Assembly (NCBI GenBank): GCA_017163975.1
Contig: JAFFSR010000351.1
Coordinates: forward strand, 1,601,001 to 1,665,000
Length of the DNA stretch: 64,000 bases
Source: Anastatus disparis
Taxonomy: Eukaryota > Arthropoda > Insecta > Hymenoptera > Eupelmidae
Direction: 5' to 3'
Below, piece by piece: positions 21,207 through 31,958 of the stretch (its first letter is position 1; every line of letters starts with the position of its first letter). A program made the position numbers and the translations under genes. The notes below the pieces were generated by a model that saw only the letters and a list, made by a program, of their open reading frames with translations, did not search any database and had not been told where the DNA came from.

Positions 21207-22466
21207 TTAATAAATAGTCTTCTTGTTGCCGGATGATGTTATTCTTGCTAAAAAAGATTCAAGGTCAGCATCAGTAGCAATTCGTACAGGCACATTATCC
21301 TTCCTCCTTCTTGCGTATATCACGTCATTTCGTACGAATGTAATAAAGTTATACTTTTTATCCTTGGCCTTTTCTAGGACACGCAGCTTCAACTGATGTA
21401 ACGAAGCGGGCAAGTACTTGATCACAGATGGTGTTAGAGACTCAACAGTCTTGATGTCGGGCGGCAGATGATCATTGATTTTGGAAGAAACCAGTTTTCC
21501 ATATTTAACCTTAGCGCTAATAACAGCACGAGCCAATGAGGTACTTTTCATTGTGACAAGCAAGGATACAGTAGACGGACGATCCCGCTGCTGCGGAGAT
21601 ATAGTAGTTAAGGAGGCAGACACTAATGCTTCAGCATCTGTAGGTGAAATAGCGGCAACAGATCTGCTTGCAGCCAAAGAGCGCCTGAGAGGTCGAACTG
21701 ATGTTATATCAACAAGGGAGAACTCTGCGTCAAGCGTAGTAAGCACAGCAAAAACAGCAGACCTCAGATCCTTCAATTCTTCAGGCACAAATCCTCCAAT
21801 TACTAGGTCTGAGCATCTCTCAGTACGCACTTGTTGTGCAGCCAAGGCCTCACATTGTCGTGACAAAGACCTGTTGGCTTTATCCAACTTCTGAAGCTTA
21901 ACAGATAATGGCTCAGCTGAAGACACGTCAGAAGATGCAGCAAGCAAGTTATCCACCTTCATCCTTAGCTCCTGCTGCTCACTACGGACCCGCACCAGCC
22001 CAGCCTCATTCTTGCTGAAACGCTCCTCGAATGTTGCATTAATGGTGTCTACACGTGACTCTAGCGCTGAGAACCTACCATCAAGAGCAGTGAGCTGAGA
22101 TCCAATAGAAGTCATCTTGTCATCCATAGAATCCAGCTTATCTAGCTTATTCATTTTCTCCAAAATTGCAGACAGAATATCGTTTGTCGGCATGGGTGGT
22201 GATGGTGATGGTGTTCTTGATATAGATGGCGAAAGTTTTGCATTAAGCGCAGAGGAGAGCGAGCCAGTTTGTTGCCGAAAACAATCAGGATTTGCAGCCG
22301 CCAAACATGTGGAGCATACCCATATAGATTTATTATCGTGGTCTCCAACAGCTGTGAATGAAGTGCAGGAGCTAGGAAAAGTCTTATCACAGCTACCACA
22401 AACCTTAGGCTTAGATGTGTGAGAAAAAGTCCTTAGACAGAAACTGCAGTGTGTTGATGGCGGCAT
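21207..22466 (-). CDS. LINE 1 ORF1: zinc-finger, coiled-coil nucleic-acid-binding protein
   Basis: An intact 419-residue frame from ATG 22466. Residues about 7-60 form a PHD-like cysteine-rich finger (CSFCLRTF, CGSCDKTF, WVCSTC). Residues about 95-210 are heptad-like and probably coiled coil (MNKLDKLDSMDDKM, RVRSEQQELRMKVDNLL). The C-terminal third resembles the domain shared by ORF1 proteins of CR1/jockey-group LINEs and the baculovirus FP protein (LVIGGFVPEEL, then KYNFITFVRNDVIYARRRKD). Such proteins bind element RNA. The stop at 21207 lies just before ORF2, whose open frame overlaps the end of ORF1 in another phase. Confidence 0.85.
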   Translation of the reverse strand: MPPSTHCSFCLRTFSHTSKPKVCGSCDKTFPSSCTSFTAVGDHDNKSIWVCSTCLAAANPDCFRQQTGSLSSALNAKLSPSISRTPSPSPPMPTNDILSAILEKMNKLDKLDSMDDKMTSIGSQLTALDGRFSALESRVDTINATFEERFSKNEAGLVRVRSEQQELRMKVDNLLAASSDVSSAEPLSVKLQKLDKANRSLSRQCEALAAQQVRTERCSDLVIGGFVPEELKDLRSAVFAVLTTLDAEFSLVDITSVRPLRRSLAASRSVAAISPTDAEALVSASLTTISPQQRDRPSTVSLLVTMKSTSLARAVISAKVKYGKLVSSKINDHLPPDIKTVESLTPSVIKYLPASLHQLKLRVLEKAKDKKYNFITFVRNDVIYARRRKDNVPVRIATDADLESFLARITSSGNKKTIY

Positions 22467-23264
22467 AATTCATGAAGTGTAACAGAAAACACGAAATTAA
22501 GAGAGTAAAAGCTCCTTAATAAGTAAATAGAGTTACTATTGAGGAAGAAAGAAATATAGAAAAAAATATGATAAGTAGTAATAAATAGTAAGTGGCCAAA
22601 CAACTTAATAATAAATTAATTTATGTGATAAAGTTGTTACATACTAGTTTTAAGTAAAATGATATAACTGGATAACAGTGGATAAACACCTTAATTTATT
22701 ATAGATAATGCAAAGAATTAGGCAAATTAAGTAATGAATTAAGCTAGTGAGATAAGTGGAAAAACAGCGTAATATCAAGTTTTAAATTAAAGAACAATAA
22801 GTAACTAGTGGAAAACCACCTTAATTGTCAATTGTCGTCGATAAGAGTTATCCACCAAGTAAAAAACTAGTGAGAAAGAAATGCAATAGATGGAGCCATG
22901 TAATTTGAGGTTGTAGAATTTCACTACAGAGAAATTGGCGCCAAAAAATTTGAGGTTATCTTACACTCTAGAATTAAAGAGTGATAAAAAAATGCACTTA
23001 ACACAATTGCAGCACTGCACCACACACCACCAAGCAAGCCAGGCAAAAAACAACAGCAGAACTACAGCAGGATCGTTCCGGAACAGCAACAGCAGTAAGA
23101 AAAATGTAGCCAAAGACAGCAGTGCAGCAACAAGGAAATCGTCAAGAAGTCCAAAAAATGCAGCAGTAAGATGCATGCAAATGCAGCCAATGCCCACGGA
23201 CCCCTTTAGACGACCTTCTGAAAACAGGTTTCACTCCGCGAAGTGAAAAAAATATCGTTAAAAG

Positions 23265-25761
23265 CGATATCAGTCGAGAGCGAAAGCAAGACGATGTGTC
23301 GCTACTTACGTCAGGAGAAAGAGAGAGAGATAGCTAGAAATAGACTGATGTAATAATTAAAGTCGATTAAGTAGGATAGACGCATATGGTAATAGATAGC
23401 GCATGTATAAAAAACTTGATTATGATAAAAAGAAATGAAAGATTACTTGATAGGAATTGTAATGAGTCATATTATAGGGGGCGCGCAAAGACTAACGATA
23501 TCCAAACGCAATTTAAATAATAACTTCTGTTTGCTTGTCGTAAATATCTTTTTGTATATTTTTATAGATGGCGCTACAGTACAAATAAATAAATTGACAT
23601 TGTAATTGTACGAAATAATTAAAAATAAAAATAATTAATGGAGTAAAGATTTAAGCAAATTTAAAATAACGAATAGTTAGAAATTATTGTTTGTATTATT
23701 AATTAACGCTTGTTTATATCATTTGATAAAAATTAAACTCTTTATTGTAATGAGAAAAATAATTAGTTATTCATAGAGAAAATTAGATAAACTGTAATCA
23801 AATTAAGCGCAGATGGCGTAACAGGTAAAGTGTAAAAATACTACACTAGTAACAGGAAATAACATGTAACTTGACTAGCGAGTAGCAAACTACACCAGAA
23901 TAAGGTGATGAAAAGAACTTTACTTGATTAGTGAGTCGCGAAATAGAAAAAGATAGTAGATAGGAAATAACAAGAGTAATAAAGAGACCAATAAAGAAGA
24001 AGAAGCCACTGATGCTCAGCGTTCGCTTCCTTCTTCTTCGTGCCTCATTGTCGTTTCAGTTATCGTAGTATACGGGTGTTTTTCCGATTTTTCTAAAGAT
24101 TCGTTAAAGCTTATTTTGTTATTTAGATTTTTCAATTATAATTTTTGTTACGAGATTATTGTTAAAATATAGATTGTTTCTTTTGTTGCTGTTATTAATT
24201 CTGGACTTTGTTCGCGAGAACTTAAATTCTCCTTTTTCTTTCACGTGTGCCATCTACTTATATACCTTTGGGCCATCTCTTCCCGAGGGTTCTTCAGCAA
24301 CAGCCAACGGCCATTTTTTTAGAGTAGATTAGCGTTGGATAGGACGACTCCATCTTAATTGCGACATACCGAGGTTGAAATGGCTGATGCAAATCACTGC
24401 GGAGAGGTTAAGGTATAATCTGATTGAATAATTTTTTTTTGTTGTTTGTGCATTAGTGAGAATTTAATTAATTAAAAGAAAATTGTGCGCGTAATATCTC
24501 TCTCTCGCGAAGAACATTGGCAGAAGTCCACGGCAGGCTATAAGAATAGCCACGTGGGCACTAAATTTATAAATTTTCATCTATCTTGCGTTTTAAATAA
24601 AATTTTTTTTTTTTCGTTGTGTTGAAAAATTAACAGTGAGAATTAACTAGTGAATTTTATTTCATATACCTATCCTAATAATCATACATAGTAATAAGAA
24701 ATTTAGTAATTAACTGGTGAATTTTATTTATTCCTTATTTGATAATTGAAGTGGTTTTTTTTTTATTTCAACAAAGTGAATTTATAATTTTCTATAATCT
24801 AAAAATAATAATTAATAGATGATGCTAGAAAAATTCCTTTTAAAGTTCTCGTTTATTTGATTTTGTGTTTGTAGTAAATTTAAAATAGTATATTTCGGTT
24901 CTAGTGCGATAAAGTGATTTTTTACTCGTGTGGCGGTTTGCGCCTGAGCGAAGCGAGGGTGAAAAGGTCACACGAGTAAGAAATCACTTTCTCGCACGAG
25001 TATCGTACACTATTTTTTGACACGACGTGTGAGAAGCTCCATTTTCGCACGTGTCACTTTGTACAGCGTGCGTGAAATCGAGCTTCTCGCACGGAGTGTC
25101 AAAAAATTAATAATTTTTGAGAGTCACCTCGGTCACATAGCATCCATTTTGAGTAAATAATAAAACTATTATATAGTGGTGAAAAGCCTCGTGCAATATA
25201 CATATTGAGAAAATAACTAGTGAGTCTCAAAACGACTCTCAAAGGAAATCTGATACTAGCGCCATCAAGTAGGCTCTGACCTCAAATAATTTATAAAATT
25301 GTTAATTTATCATTACATCAAACTATTTATCTTAGATAAATTTTTCTTTGATTTAAAAGTAATTTTCTTTTTTAAAAATTGTGAAGATAATAAAGTGTTA
25401 AAATGAAATAATTTAAATTACAATAAAATCAAAAGTCATAGTAATTTAATTTCTGGATATACATATATATATAGGAAAAATATATCTTAAATTGCTACAA
25501 AATATATAAACCTCACTTCCACGTAACGCCTATTGAAGATTAGAGAGAGAAAGAATCAGAGGACATTCGACACTAGCGCCACCAATTGGAGAATTGCGTA
25601 ATCTAGGATACGCACTGCTGTTCGAGCCCTACCCTTACATAACCTAAAATATATATTGAGCACGTGTTGCATTCGTTGTTCAATTTTTATAATATTAAAT
25701 AGATTCAAATTATTATTATTTCTTAATATTTTAAACTAATAATTTTCTTTTCTGTAACTTA
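23265..25761 (+). other. Right part of the LTR-like insertion
   Basis: About 2.5 kb with no open frame of note. It holds a purine-rich stretch near 23310-23345, a GC-richer segment at 23990-24420, and two strong adjacent hairpins at 24904-25106. Three short words of the type GGCGCTA/AGCGCCA recur (about 23572, 25259 and 25575). Confidence 0.5.
24904..25106. repeat. Two adjacent GC-rich hairpins
   Basis: The first hairpin (24904-24997) has arms beginning GTGCGATAAAGTGATTT and closing with AAATCACTTTCTCGCAC, around a loop containing GAGCGAAGCGAGGG. The second (about 25012-25106) has arms TTTTTTGACAC...GAGAAGCTC and GAGCTTCTCGCAC...GTGTCAAAAAA. They stand out from the AT-rich background. A related layout occurs at 34028-34165. 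Confidence 0.75.
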
Positions 25762-26322
25762 CTAGGAGAGTATCAGACCTCCGGATCACCGATTTCGCTC
25801 AAACTTTGTGATAAGTTTTTAGATGTCAAAATATGAAAGGAAACCGAATTTTAGACCCCAACGCTCAATATTTCCCTAGTTACAGACAATTAAAGAATAT
25901 CACTAAAAAAGTTACTAGATTTTCAAACGCTTACAGTTCCTTAGCATTGATACTTAGGAGCATGAAACTTTTTTTCTTTTTGAAACATTAATTAATAAAA
26001 AAAGCTGAAATTGGGTCTAATGTTTATCACGCTATAACTTTGGGAAAAAATAACATTTTGACATGCTATAACTACTATTTTGAAAGAATTTGAGCTCAGC
26101 TTTCATTTAAAAAAAGTTTCATGCTCCTAAGTATCAATGCTAAGGAACTGTAAGCGTTTGAAAATCTAGTAACTTTTTTAGTGATTTTCTTTAATTGCTT
26201 GTAACTAGAGAAATATTGAGCGTTGGGATCTAAAATTCTGTTTCCTTTCATATTTTGACATTTGAAAACTTATCCCAAAGTTTGAGCAAAATCCGTGATC
26301 CGGAGGTCTGATACTCTCCTAG
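25762..26322. mobile_element. Fold-back MITE with TTA duplication (family B, copy 1)
   Basis: A 561-bp near-perfect inverted repeat, with ends CTAGGAGAGTATCAGACC and GGTCTGATACTCTCCTAG, flanked by TTA at 25759-25761 and 26323-26325. The arms include CCTCCGGATCAC, TGCTCAAACTTTG-like words and AGGAACTGTAAGCGTTTG. It is the same family as 27537-28200. No coding capacity. Confidence 0.92.
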
Positions 26323-26672
26323 TTAGTATATTTTAATTGAATTCAATAGTTTATTTTTATTTTAACTTAACCTAGATTTATTTAAAGAATTTGTTTTATA
26401 AATGAATTTGTCTATGGCTCAACTTAAACTCTTTTGATTAAATTACTTAAAGTTTATTGAATTTCACTCCCTATAATTAGACGTTTATTAATTTATTTAT
26501 TGAAGTGATCTTACAATTGGTTAGAATATTGTATTTAATTTCCTTGTTATACTATTATTATTATTTTTGTAGGCTGGTGAATCTCAGAATTTGGAAATTA
26601 TAAGCCAACAATTATTTCGTATTTAATTAAATATATTTATAATCTCCCAAATACAAACCACCCTTACACAAC

Positions 26673-27536
26673 TTACTCTTGGATAAAAATGATAAATTTG
26701 ATATTCCCGAAAAATTTGATAAATTAATAAGTGCAGAAATTCCATATAGAGACATTTATCCAAAATTATATAGTATTGTTAAACAATTTATGATACGCGG
26801 TCCCTGTGGTATTCAAAATATAAATTGTCCGTGTATGGATAAAAATACGAAACAATATACTGAAAATTTTCCAAGTAAATTTATTAATACAACAACATTA
26901 AAATCCAATGGATATCCACTGTACGAGTGTAAAAATGATATCGTCAAAATAATTCTCAAAAATAAATTTACAGAAAGAATTGCGGATAATGGATTTGTTG
27001 TTCCTTATAATCCTTACTTATTATTGAAATTTAATGCACACATGAACGTAGAAATTTGTTCCATTGTACACTGCATTTAATATTTATTCAAATACTGTTA
27101 TAAAGGTCATGATTGTGCATACATTAAAATACATCAAGTAAGTGTGGATTTTCAATCAGAAAATAAAGACACTTTTTAAAATGACAATCGTGATAATGTT
27201 GAATATGAATATGACGAAACCCAACAACACATTAATACACGATATTTATGTCCATCTCAAGCAATGCACAGATTATGAGAATATCCTTTACATGTTATTT
27301 CACATACTTTAAAGCTTCTAAGCGTTCATGAAGAAAATCAACAAAACGTGTTTTTTAAAGAAGGAAAAGAAGAAATGATCATGCAAAAAAATGTGGGAAC
27401 AACATTAACATCATATTTTGAATTGAATAGAGAAGATTTTGAAGCAAAAAATTACTTGTATTCAGAAATACCAAATTTTTATACATTTGATGAAAAACTG
27501 AAAAAGTGGAATGAAAAAAAAAAAAGAAAATACTTA
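26673..27536 (+). pseudogene. Helitron Rep nuclease, C-terminal half, copy 1
   Basis: The Rep gene continues after the 8.5-kb insertion: DKNDKFDIPEKFDKLIS, AEIPYRDIYPKLY, MIRGPCGIQNINCPCM, NGYPLYECK, VPYNPYLLLKFNAHMNVEI and then, past a TAA near 27078, YLFKYCYKGHDCAYI. The last block holds the paired catalytic tyrosines expected of Helitron Rep. Further on come HINTRYLCPSQAMHRL (stop), VISHTLKLLSVHEENQQNV, TTLTSYFELN and YSEIPNFYTFDEKLKKW. At 27537 a MITE interrupts it. Several stops make the gene non-functional. Confidence 0.9.
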
Positions 27537-28200
27537 CTAGGAGAGTGTCACACCTCCGGATCACGGATTTTGCTCAAACTTCGGAATAAGTTTTCAGATG
27601 ATAAAATATGGAAAAAGCTCAAGTTATAGTCATAAATACTCAATATTTCCCTAGTTACAGGCAATTAAAGGAAATCACTAAAAAAGTTACTAGATTTTTA
27701 AACGCATATAGTTCTTTAGCGTCGATAGCTACAAGCTTGAAACTTTTTTTAAATTAAAGCTGAGCTCAAATCCTTTCGAATTAGTAGTTACAGCATATCA
27801 AAATATTATTTTTTCCCAAAGTTAGAGCGTGATAAACATTGGACCTGATTTTTCTTTTAATAACATTAATTAATAATAAAATCTGAAATTGGGTCCAATC
27901 CTTATTACGCTCTAACTTTGAGAAAAAATAATATTTTGATATGCTGTAACTACTGTTTTGAAAGGATTTGAGCTCAGCTTTAATTTAAAAAAAGTTTCAA
28001 GCTTGTAGCTATCGACGCTAAAGAACTATATGCGTTTAAAAATCTAGTAACTCTTTTAGTGATTTTCTTTAATTGCCTGTAACTAGGGAAATATTGAGTA
28101 TTTATGACTATAACTTGAGCTTTTTCCATATTTTATCATCTGAAAACTTATCCCGAAATTTGAGCAAAATCCGTGATCCGGAGGTGAGACACTCTCCTAG
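27537..28200. mobile_element. Fold-back MITE with TTA duplication (family B, copy 2)
   Basis: 664 bp, ends CTAGGAGAGTGTCACACC and GAGACACTCTCCTAG, with TTA at 27534-27536 and 28201-28203. The arms pair through the centre near 27870. It shares CCTCCGGATCACGGATTT and the internal AAATCTAGTAAC words with 25762-26322. It split the Helitron gene between Rep and helicase. Confidence 0.92.
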
Positions 28201-28203
28201 TTA

Positions 28204-28941
28204 GTAGAATTTACTTAGTAAGTCCAAAAGATAGAGTACGTTATTTCGTTAGGTTATTACTATTACATGTTAAAGAAGTCACATCTTTTGAAGCTTTGCG
28301 TACTATTAATGATGTGATGTATAATTCGTTCTATGAGGCAGCTAAGGCAAAACAATTAATTAATGAAGATGAAGAATAGGATGGATGTTTGGAAGAAGCA
28401 TCTTCAACAGAATTCCTTCATATTCTTTATGAATTATTTGCTTTCATTTGCGTTTTTCATAATTCTATAAATTCACGAGATTCATATGAAAAATATAAAG
28501 ACAAGTTATACCATCCTAAATACGAAAAAATATAGGTGAAAATCTTGCATTAAATGTTATTAAAAATAATTTACAAGTTAATGGATTTTCTTTAAACGTT
28601 TTTAATTTACCTAACATAAGCACATTTATAGACAAGATAATAATCAAACAATTTTAAATCATAATAATAATATCCTTAATGAATTAGAAATACAAATAAA
28701 TTCTTTGAATGATGAACAAAGGCGAATAATCAACTCTACTATAAAAAGTTTAAACAACCGAAGTAAAGAAAAATATATTTTTATAGATGGACCAGGTGGA
28801 AGTGAAAAAAGTTATTGACTTTATGTTTCAATAGTTTATTTTTAATATTATACTATACATTATTTATTGCTTGGACAGCTATAGCAGCGAATTCATTAGT
28901 CGATGGAAAAACCGAGCATACAACATTTAAACTACCGTTAA
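28204..28941 (+). pseudogene. Helitron PIF1-like helicase start, copy 1
   Basis: This continues the Rep-helicase gene. The first part reads VSPKDRVRYFVRLLLLHVK, then FEALRTINDVMYNSFYEAA and CLEEASSTEFLHIL, the linker typical of Helitron proteins. The helicase domain starts near 28700: SLNDEQRRIINSTIKS, then a Walker A box IDGPGGSEKS in which the usual Gly of GGSGK is Glu. A stop follows at once. AWTAIAANSLVDGKTEHTTF with FKLP marks the next helicase block (28870-28937). The gene is then cut at a TTAA by another element, and I see no convincing helicase beyond it. Confidence 0.82.
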
Positions 28942-30917
28942 GAGGACGCTGGATCTCTCTGTCCTTTTTTAATCGAATAATGTAGGTTTTGGAAGCTGTA
29001 TGAACATTATTAAAAATTCACTCAAATTTAGTTTATTATGGCAGAATTTAGAGCCCAAAATATAGAGCTAAAGTAAATATAAGAATCAAAAAAATATAGA
29101 GCTAAAGTAAATATAAGAATCAAAAAAATATAGAGACCAAGAAAATAAAATGACGAAAAAAATATTAAGCCAAAAAAAATATGTTTCAAAAAAATATTGG
29201 GCACAAAAAAATATATAGCCAAGAATAAATAAGAATAAAAAAAATATAAGATTCAAAGAAATATTAGGCCCAAAAAAATATAGGGCTTAAGAAAATATAA
29301 TAATAAAAAAAATATTGCGCTTAAAAAAATATAAAACCAAATAAAAAGTTAAAAAAAATTAGGCGTAGAAAAATAAATGGCCCAAAAAATTAGAAGCCCC
29401 AAAAAATGAAGCCCAGAGAAAATAGGACTTGAAAAAAAGTAGGTCCAAGAAAATATAAAGCCTAGAGAAGTATAGGACCAAAAAAGATAAGGAGGTCAAG
29501 AAATAAGAGGTCGGAAAAAATGAGGCCCAAAGAACATAAGACTCAAAAAAATGTAGAGCTTGAAAAATATAAGGCTCAGAAAAGTATAAAGCTAAATAAA
29601 ATATAGGACCCAAAAAAATTATAGAACCCATGAAAATATAAATTTAAAAAAAATATTGGGCCCAAAAATATATAGAGCCAGAGAATATATAAGAATCGGA
29701 AAAATATTTGGCCCAATAAATTTAGAACCTAAGACAATATAAGGCCCAATAAAAATAGCCCTAAAAAAAGCAGGGCCCGAAAAGTATAAGGCCCAGAAAA
29801 ATATAGAGCTAAATAAAATATAGGACCCAAAAAATCATAGAATCCAAGAAAATATAAATTAAAAAAAAATATTGGGCCCAAAAATATAGAGCGCAGGAAT
29901 ATATAAGAATTAAATAAATATTAGGCCCAAAAAAATATAGTGCCCTAGAAAATATAAGGCCCAAAAAATATGAGGCCCAAAGAAAATAGGACTCAAAAAA
30001 ATGTAGGGCCTGAAAAATATAAGGCCCAGAAAAATAGAGCTGGATAAAACATCGTACCCAAGAAAAATATTGAGCCCAATAATGTATAAGAATCGAAAAA
30101 ATATTGGGCCCAAAAAAATATAGAGCCCAATAATGTATAAGAATCGAAAAAATATTGGGCCCAAAAAATATAGAGCCCAAAAAAATATAGAGACCAAAAA
30201 AATATTGGGCCCAATAATATATAAAAATCGAAAAAATATAAGGCCCAGAAAAATATAGAGCTAAACAAAATATAGGACCCAAAAAAATTATAGAACCCAA
30301 GTAAATATAAATTGAAAAAAATATAAGGCCCAGAAATATAAGACCCAAAAAAATATGGCCCAAAAAGATGCTTATGACTAATGAGGACTAATTATATAGG
30401 GCCCAATAAAAAATTGCTACTCTTATTACCAAAAGATTAGACACATTTAACAAATGCGGAGAACCGGAGAACCGGAGAAACGGAAAAAAAGTGGTTTTAC
30501 TTTAATATAATATAGGATAGGATAGGATTATTTATTTGATATTTTAAGAGGGAACTGGATCTCTTCATCCTTTTCTACTTAAAAAATGTAGGTTTTTGGA
30601 AAAACTGGTGATCATTGATAAAAATTAAGAGTTGTCCGAAACTTTTACAGTGAAAAGTAATATTTTATTTTATGAGGACAAGTTAATTTTGATGCTTTAT
30701 TTTTAAGAAAAGTTTGACATACTTAAAAAATCATAACTTTTAAGTATGTCAAATTTTTTTTTAAAATGAAGCATTGAAATTAATTTGTCCTCATGAGAAA
30801 AAATATTGCATGTTACTGTACAAGTTGCGGACAACTCTTAATTTCATCAATAATCACTAGTGTTTCCAAAAAACTACATTTTTCAATTAGAAAAGGATAG
30901 AGGGATCCAACGTCCTC
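28942..30917. mobile_element. TTAA-flanked element containing a GGGCCC array
   Basis: A 1,976-bp element flanked by TTAA at 28938-28941 and 30918-30921. The left end is GAGGACGCTGGATCTCTCTG and the right end, complemented, is AGAGGACGTTGGATCCCTC, with similarity continuing about 75 bp. A second terminus in the left-end orientation (AAGAGGGAACTGGATCTC) lies at 30547, so 30547-30917 is itself a fold-back unit. Between 29040 and 30400 is a repeat array (separate entry). It inserted in the Helitron helicase gene. Confidence 0.78.
29040..30400. repeat. Irregular GGGCCC/AAAAAAATATAG array
   Basis: About 1.35 kb made of short blocks of the type GCCCAAAAAAATATAGAGC, roughly 17-18 bp, mixed with TATAAGAATCGAAAAAATAT blocks. 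The palindrome TTGGGCCCAA recurs many times. Both the order of blocks and the length of the A run vary, so it is not a clean minisatellite. Open frames on the minus strand (29359-29631, 29809-30363 and overlapping frames) translate into hydrophobic FLGPYIF-type repeats only because of the array. I do not call them genes. Confidence 0.85.
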
Positions 30918-30921
30918 TTAA

Positions 30922-31954
30922 TAGATGCACATTCATACATAACTCGCACGGTTAAAAAAATGAAAATTGTGGCAAGTCAGGTATAATATGTTCAATTTAT
31001 GATTCAGAACATACAAAAACTTAAGGGGTGTGATCTAGACTTATAACTTATGAAATATTTGTAATTTTTCAAATTCTTTATTGAATAAAATTTTTAATGT
31101 ACTTTATACCTAAAAATCGTAAATTTTAGATAATCAGTTTATAAAATACTTTTTGTTAGAAAAGTAGCATTTCAACTTTACATACTGACACAAATACGGT
31201 CTACGAGGACATAAAATTAGACACGATTAACAGCTGTGTTCTTTATATCCTTAGACTCTCTGTAAAACAAAAGAATCTCAAGGCAAAAGTATTTTATTGT
31301 TTGAAAAATCATATGAATTTAGTCAGATAAATAGCATAGATTATAAAATGTTCGAATACTATGTATACGTGATCTTATCTTACAAGGAGAGTGTCTCTTC
31401 TTTGGTTCGTGGATCTTCTTGTTACTGTAAATATGTTTTTTTTTTACATAAAGTTAATTTTTATTCATATATTATAAGTTATTCTACTTGATTTACATTC
31501 ATTCCTTAGAAAAATTACTATCGAGTCTCAAATAACAGCTAGTAGGTTCCATTTGCAACATACTTATGAATGTTGAAATCATAAATAAGTAGATAAATTT
31601 TTAATAATCTGTTGAAAACATATTTACAAAATAAAAAAAATCTTTTCTTCTATTTAAAAATAATAAAAATGATAGAGTTATAGACCTCGAATTCTCTGTA
31701 GGTTTAGAGCTATATAATGCAATGACAATTTTATGAAAGATAATAAAAATTAGCTTTGTTTAAAAAGAGATTAAACAACGATGCTGTTATTATATCCATA
31801 AAAATAACACAATTTAAAAAAAATACTTCTAAAATTAAATTCAAAATTCGTAACTTTAACAGGTAACCTTATGGAATCGAATGCAGAATTATTCATTATT
31901 TTCAAATAAAAATATAGACACGTATAAAATGGTGATCAATCATTAGCTTTTTTA
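30922..31954. other. AT-rich sequence with one isolated MITE end
   Basis: Mostly AT-rich with no gene. At 31383 the sequence CAAGGAGAGTGTCTCTTC follows TTA (31380-31382) and matches the terminus of the TTA-flanked MITEs, but I found no partner end nearby. The 64-codon frame at 31297-31491 spans this end and is probably spurious. Confidence 0.5.
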
Positions 31955-31958
31955 TTAA

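Larger units (their letters stand above)
18618..23256 (-). mobile_element. CR1/jockey-group LINE, near full length (LINE 1)
   Basis: A minus-strand non-LTR retrotransposon. Its 3' end is a (GATA)n-type tail on the plus strand at about 18623-18642, and its 5' UTR reaches about 23256. Candidate target duplications GTTAAAAG lie at 18610-18617 and 23257-23264. It carries ORF1 (21207-22466) and ORF2 (18802-21063) with endonuclease, reverse transcriptase and thumb. It inserted into the 18152-26668 element. The ORF at 22935-23246 lies in its 5' UTR and is probably incidental. Confidence 0.85.
18152..26668 (+). mobile_element. 8.5-kb LTR-like insertion inside the Helitron Rep gene
   Basis: It begins TGTGACGTGG, ends CCTTACA, and is flanked by CAAC at 18148-18151 and 26669-26672. 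Removing it brings the two halves of the Rep gene together, off by one base. Its start matches the terminus of the 9791-12163 element (read on the minus strand) over about 30 bp. A 4.6-kb LINE (18618-23256) and a MITE (25762-26322) were inserted later, which leaves about 3.3 kb of its own sequence. No gag or pol was recognised. It contains TATTTTTGTAGGCTGG near 26566 and GC-rich hairpins near 24904-25106. The left and right ends are not obvious copies of each other, so it may be a solo LTR. Confidence 0.6.

Noticed and set aside
22935..23246. 103-codon Ser/Asn/Lys-rich frame
   Set aside because: It lies in the 5' UTR of LINE 1 on the opposite strand and has a competing frame on the other strand.
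26560..26590. A host 3' splice site (pyrimidine-rich TTATTTTTGTAG followed by GCTGG)
   Set aside because: It lies inside the LTR-like insertion and no exon with coding character follows before the insertion ends at 26668.
29359..30363. Hydrophobic open frames on the minus strand resembling multi-pass membrane proteins
   Set aside because: The FLGPYIF-type repeats come directly from the A-rich/GGGCCC array, occur in more than one frame and show no domain.
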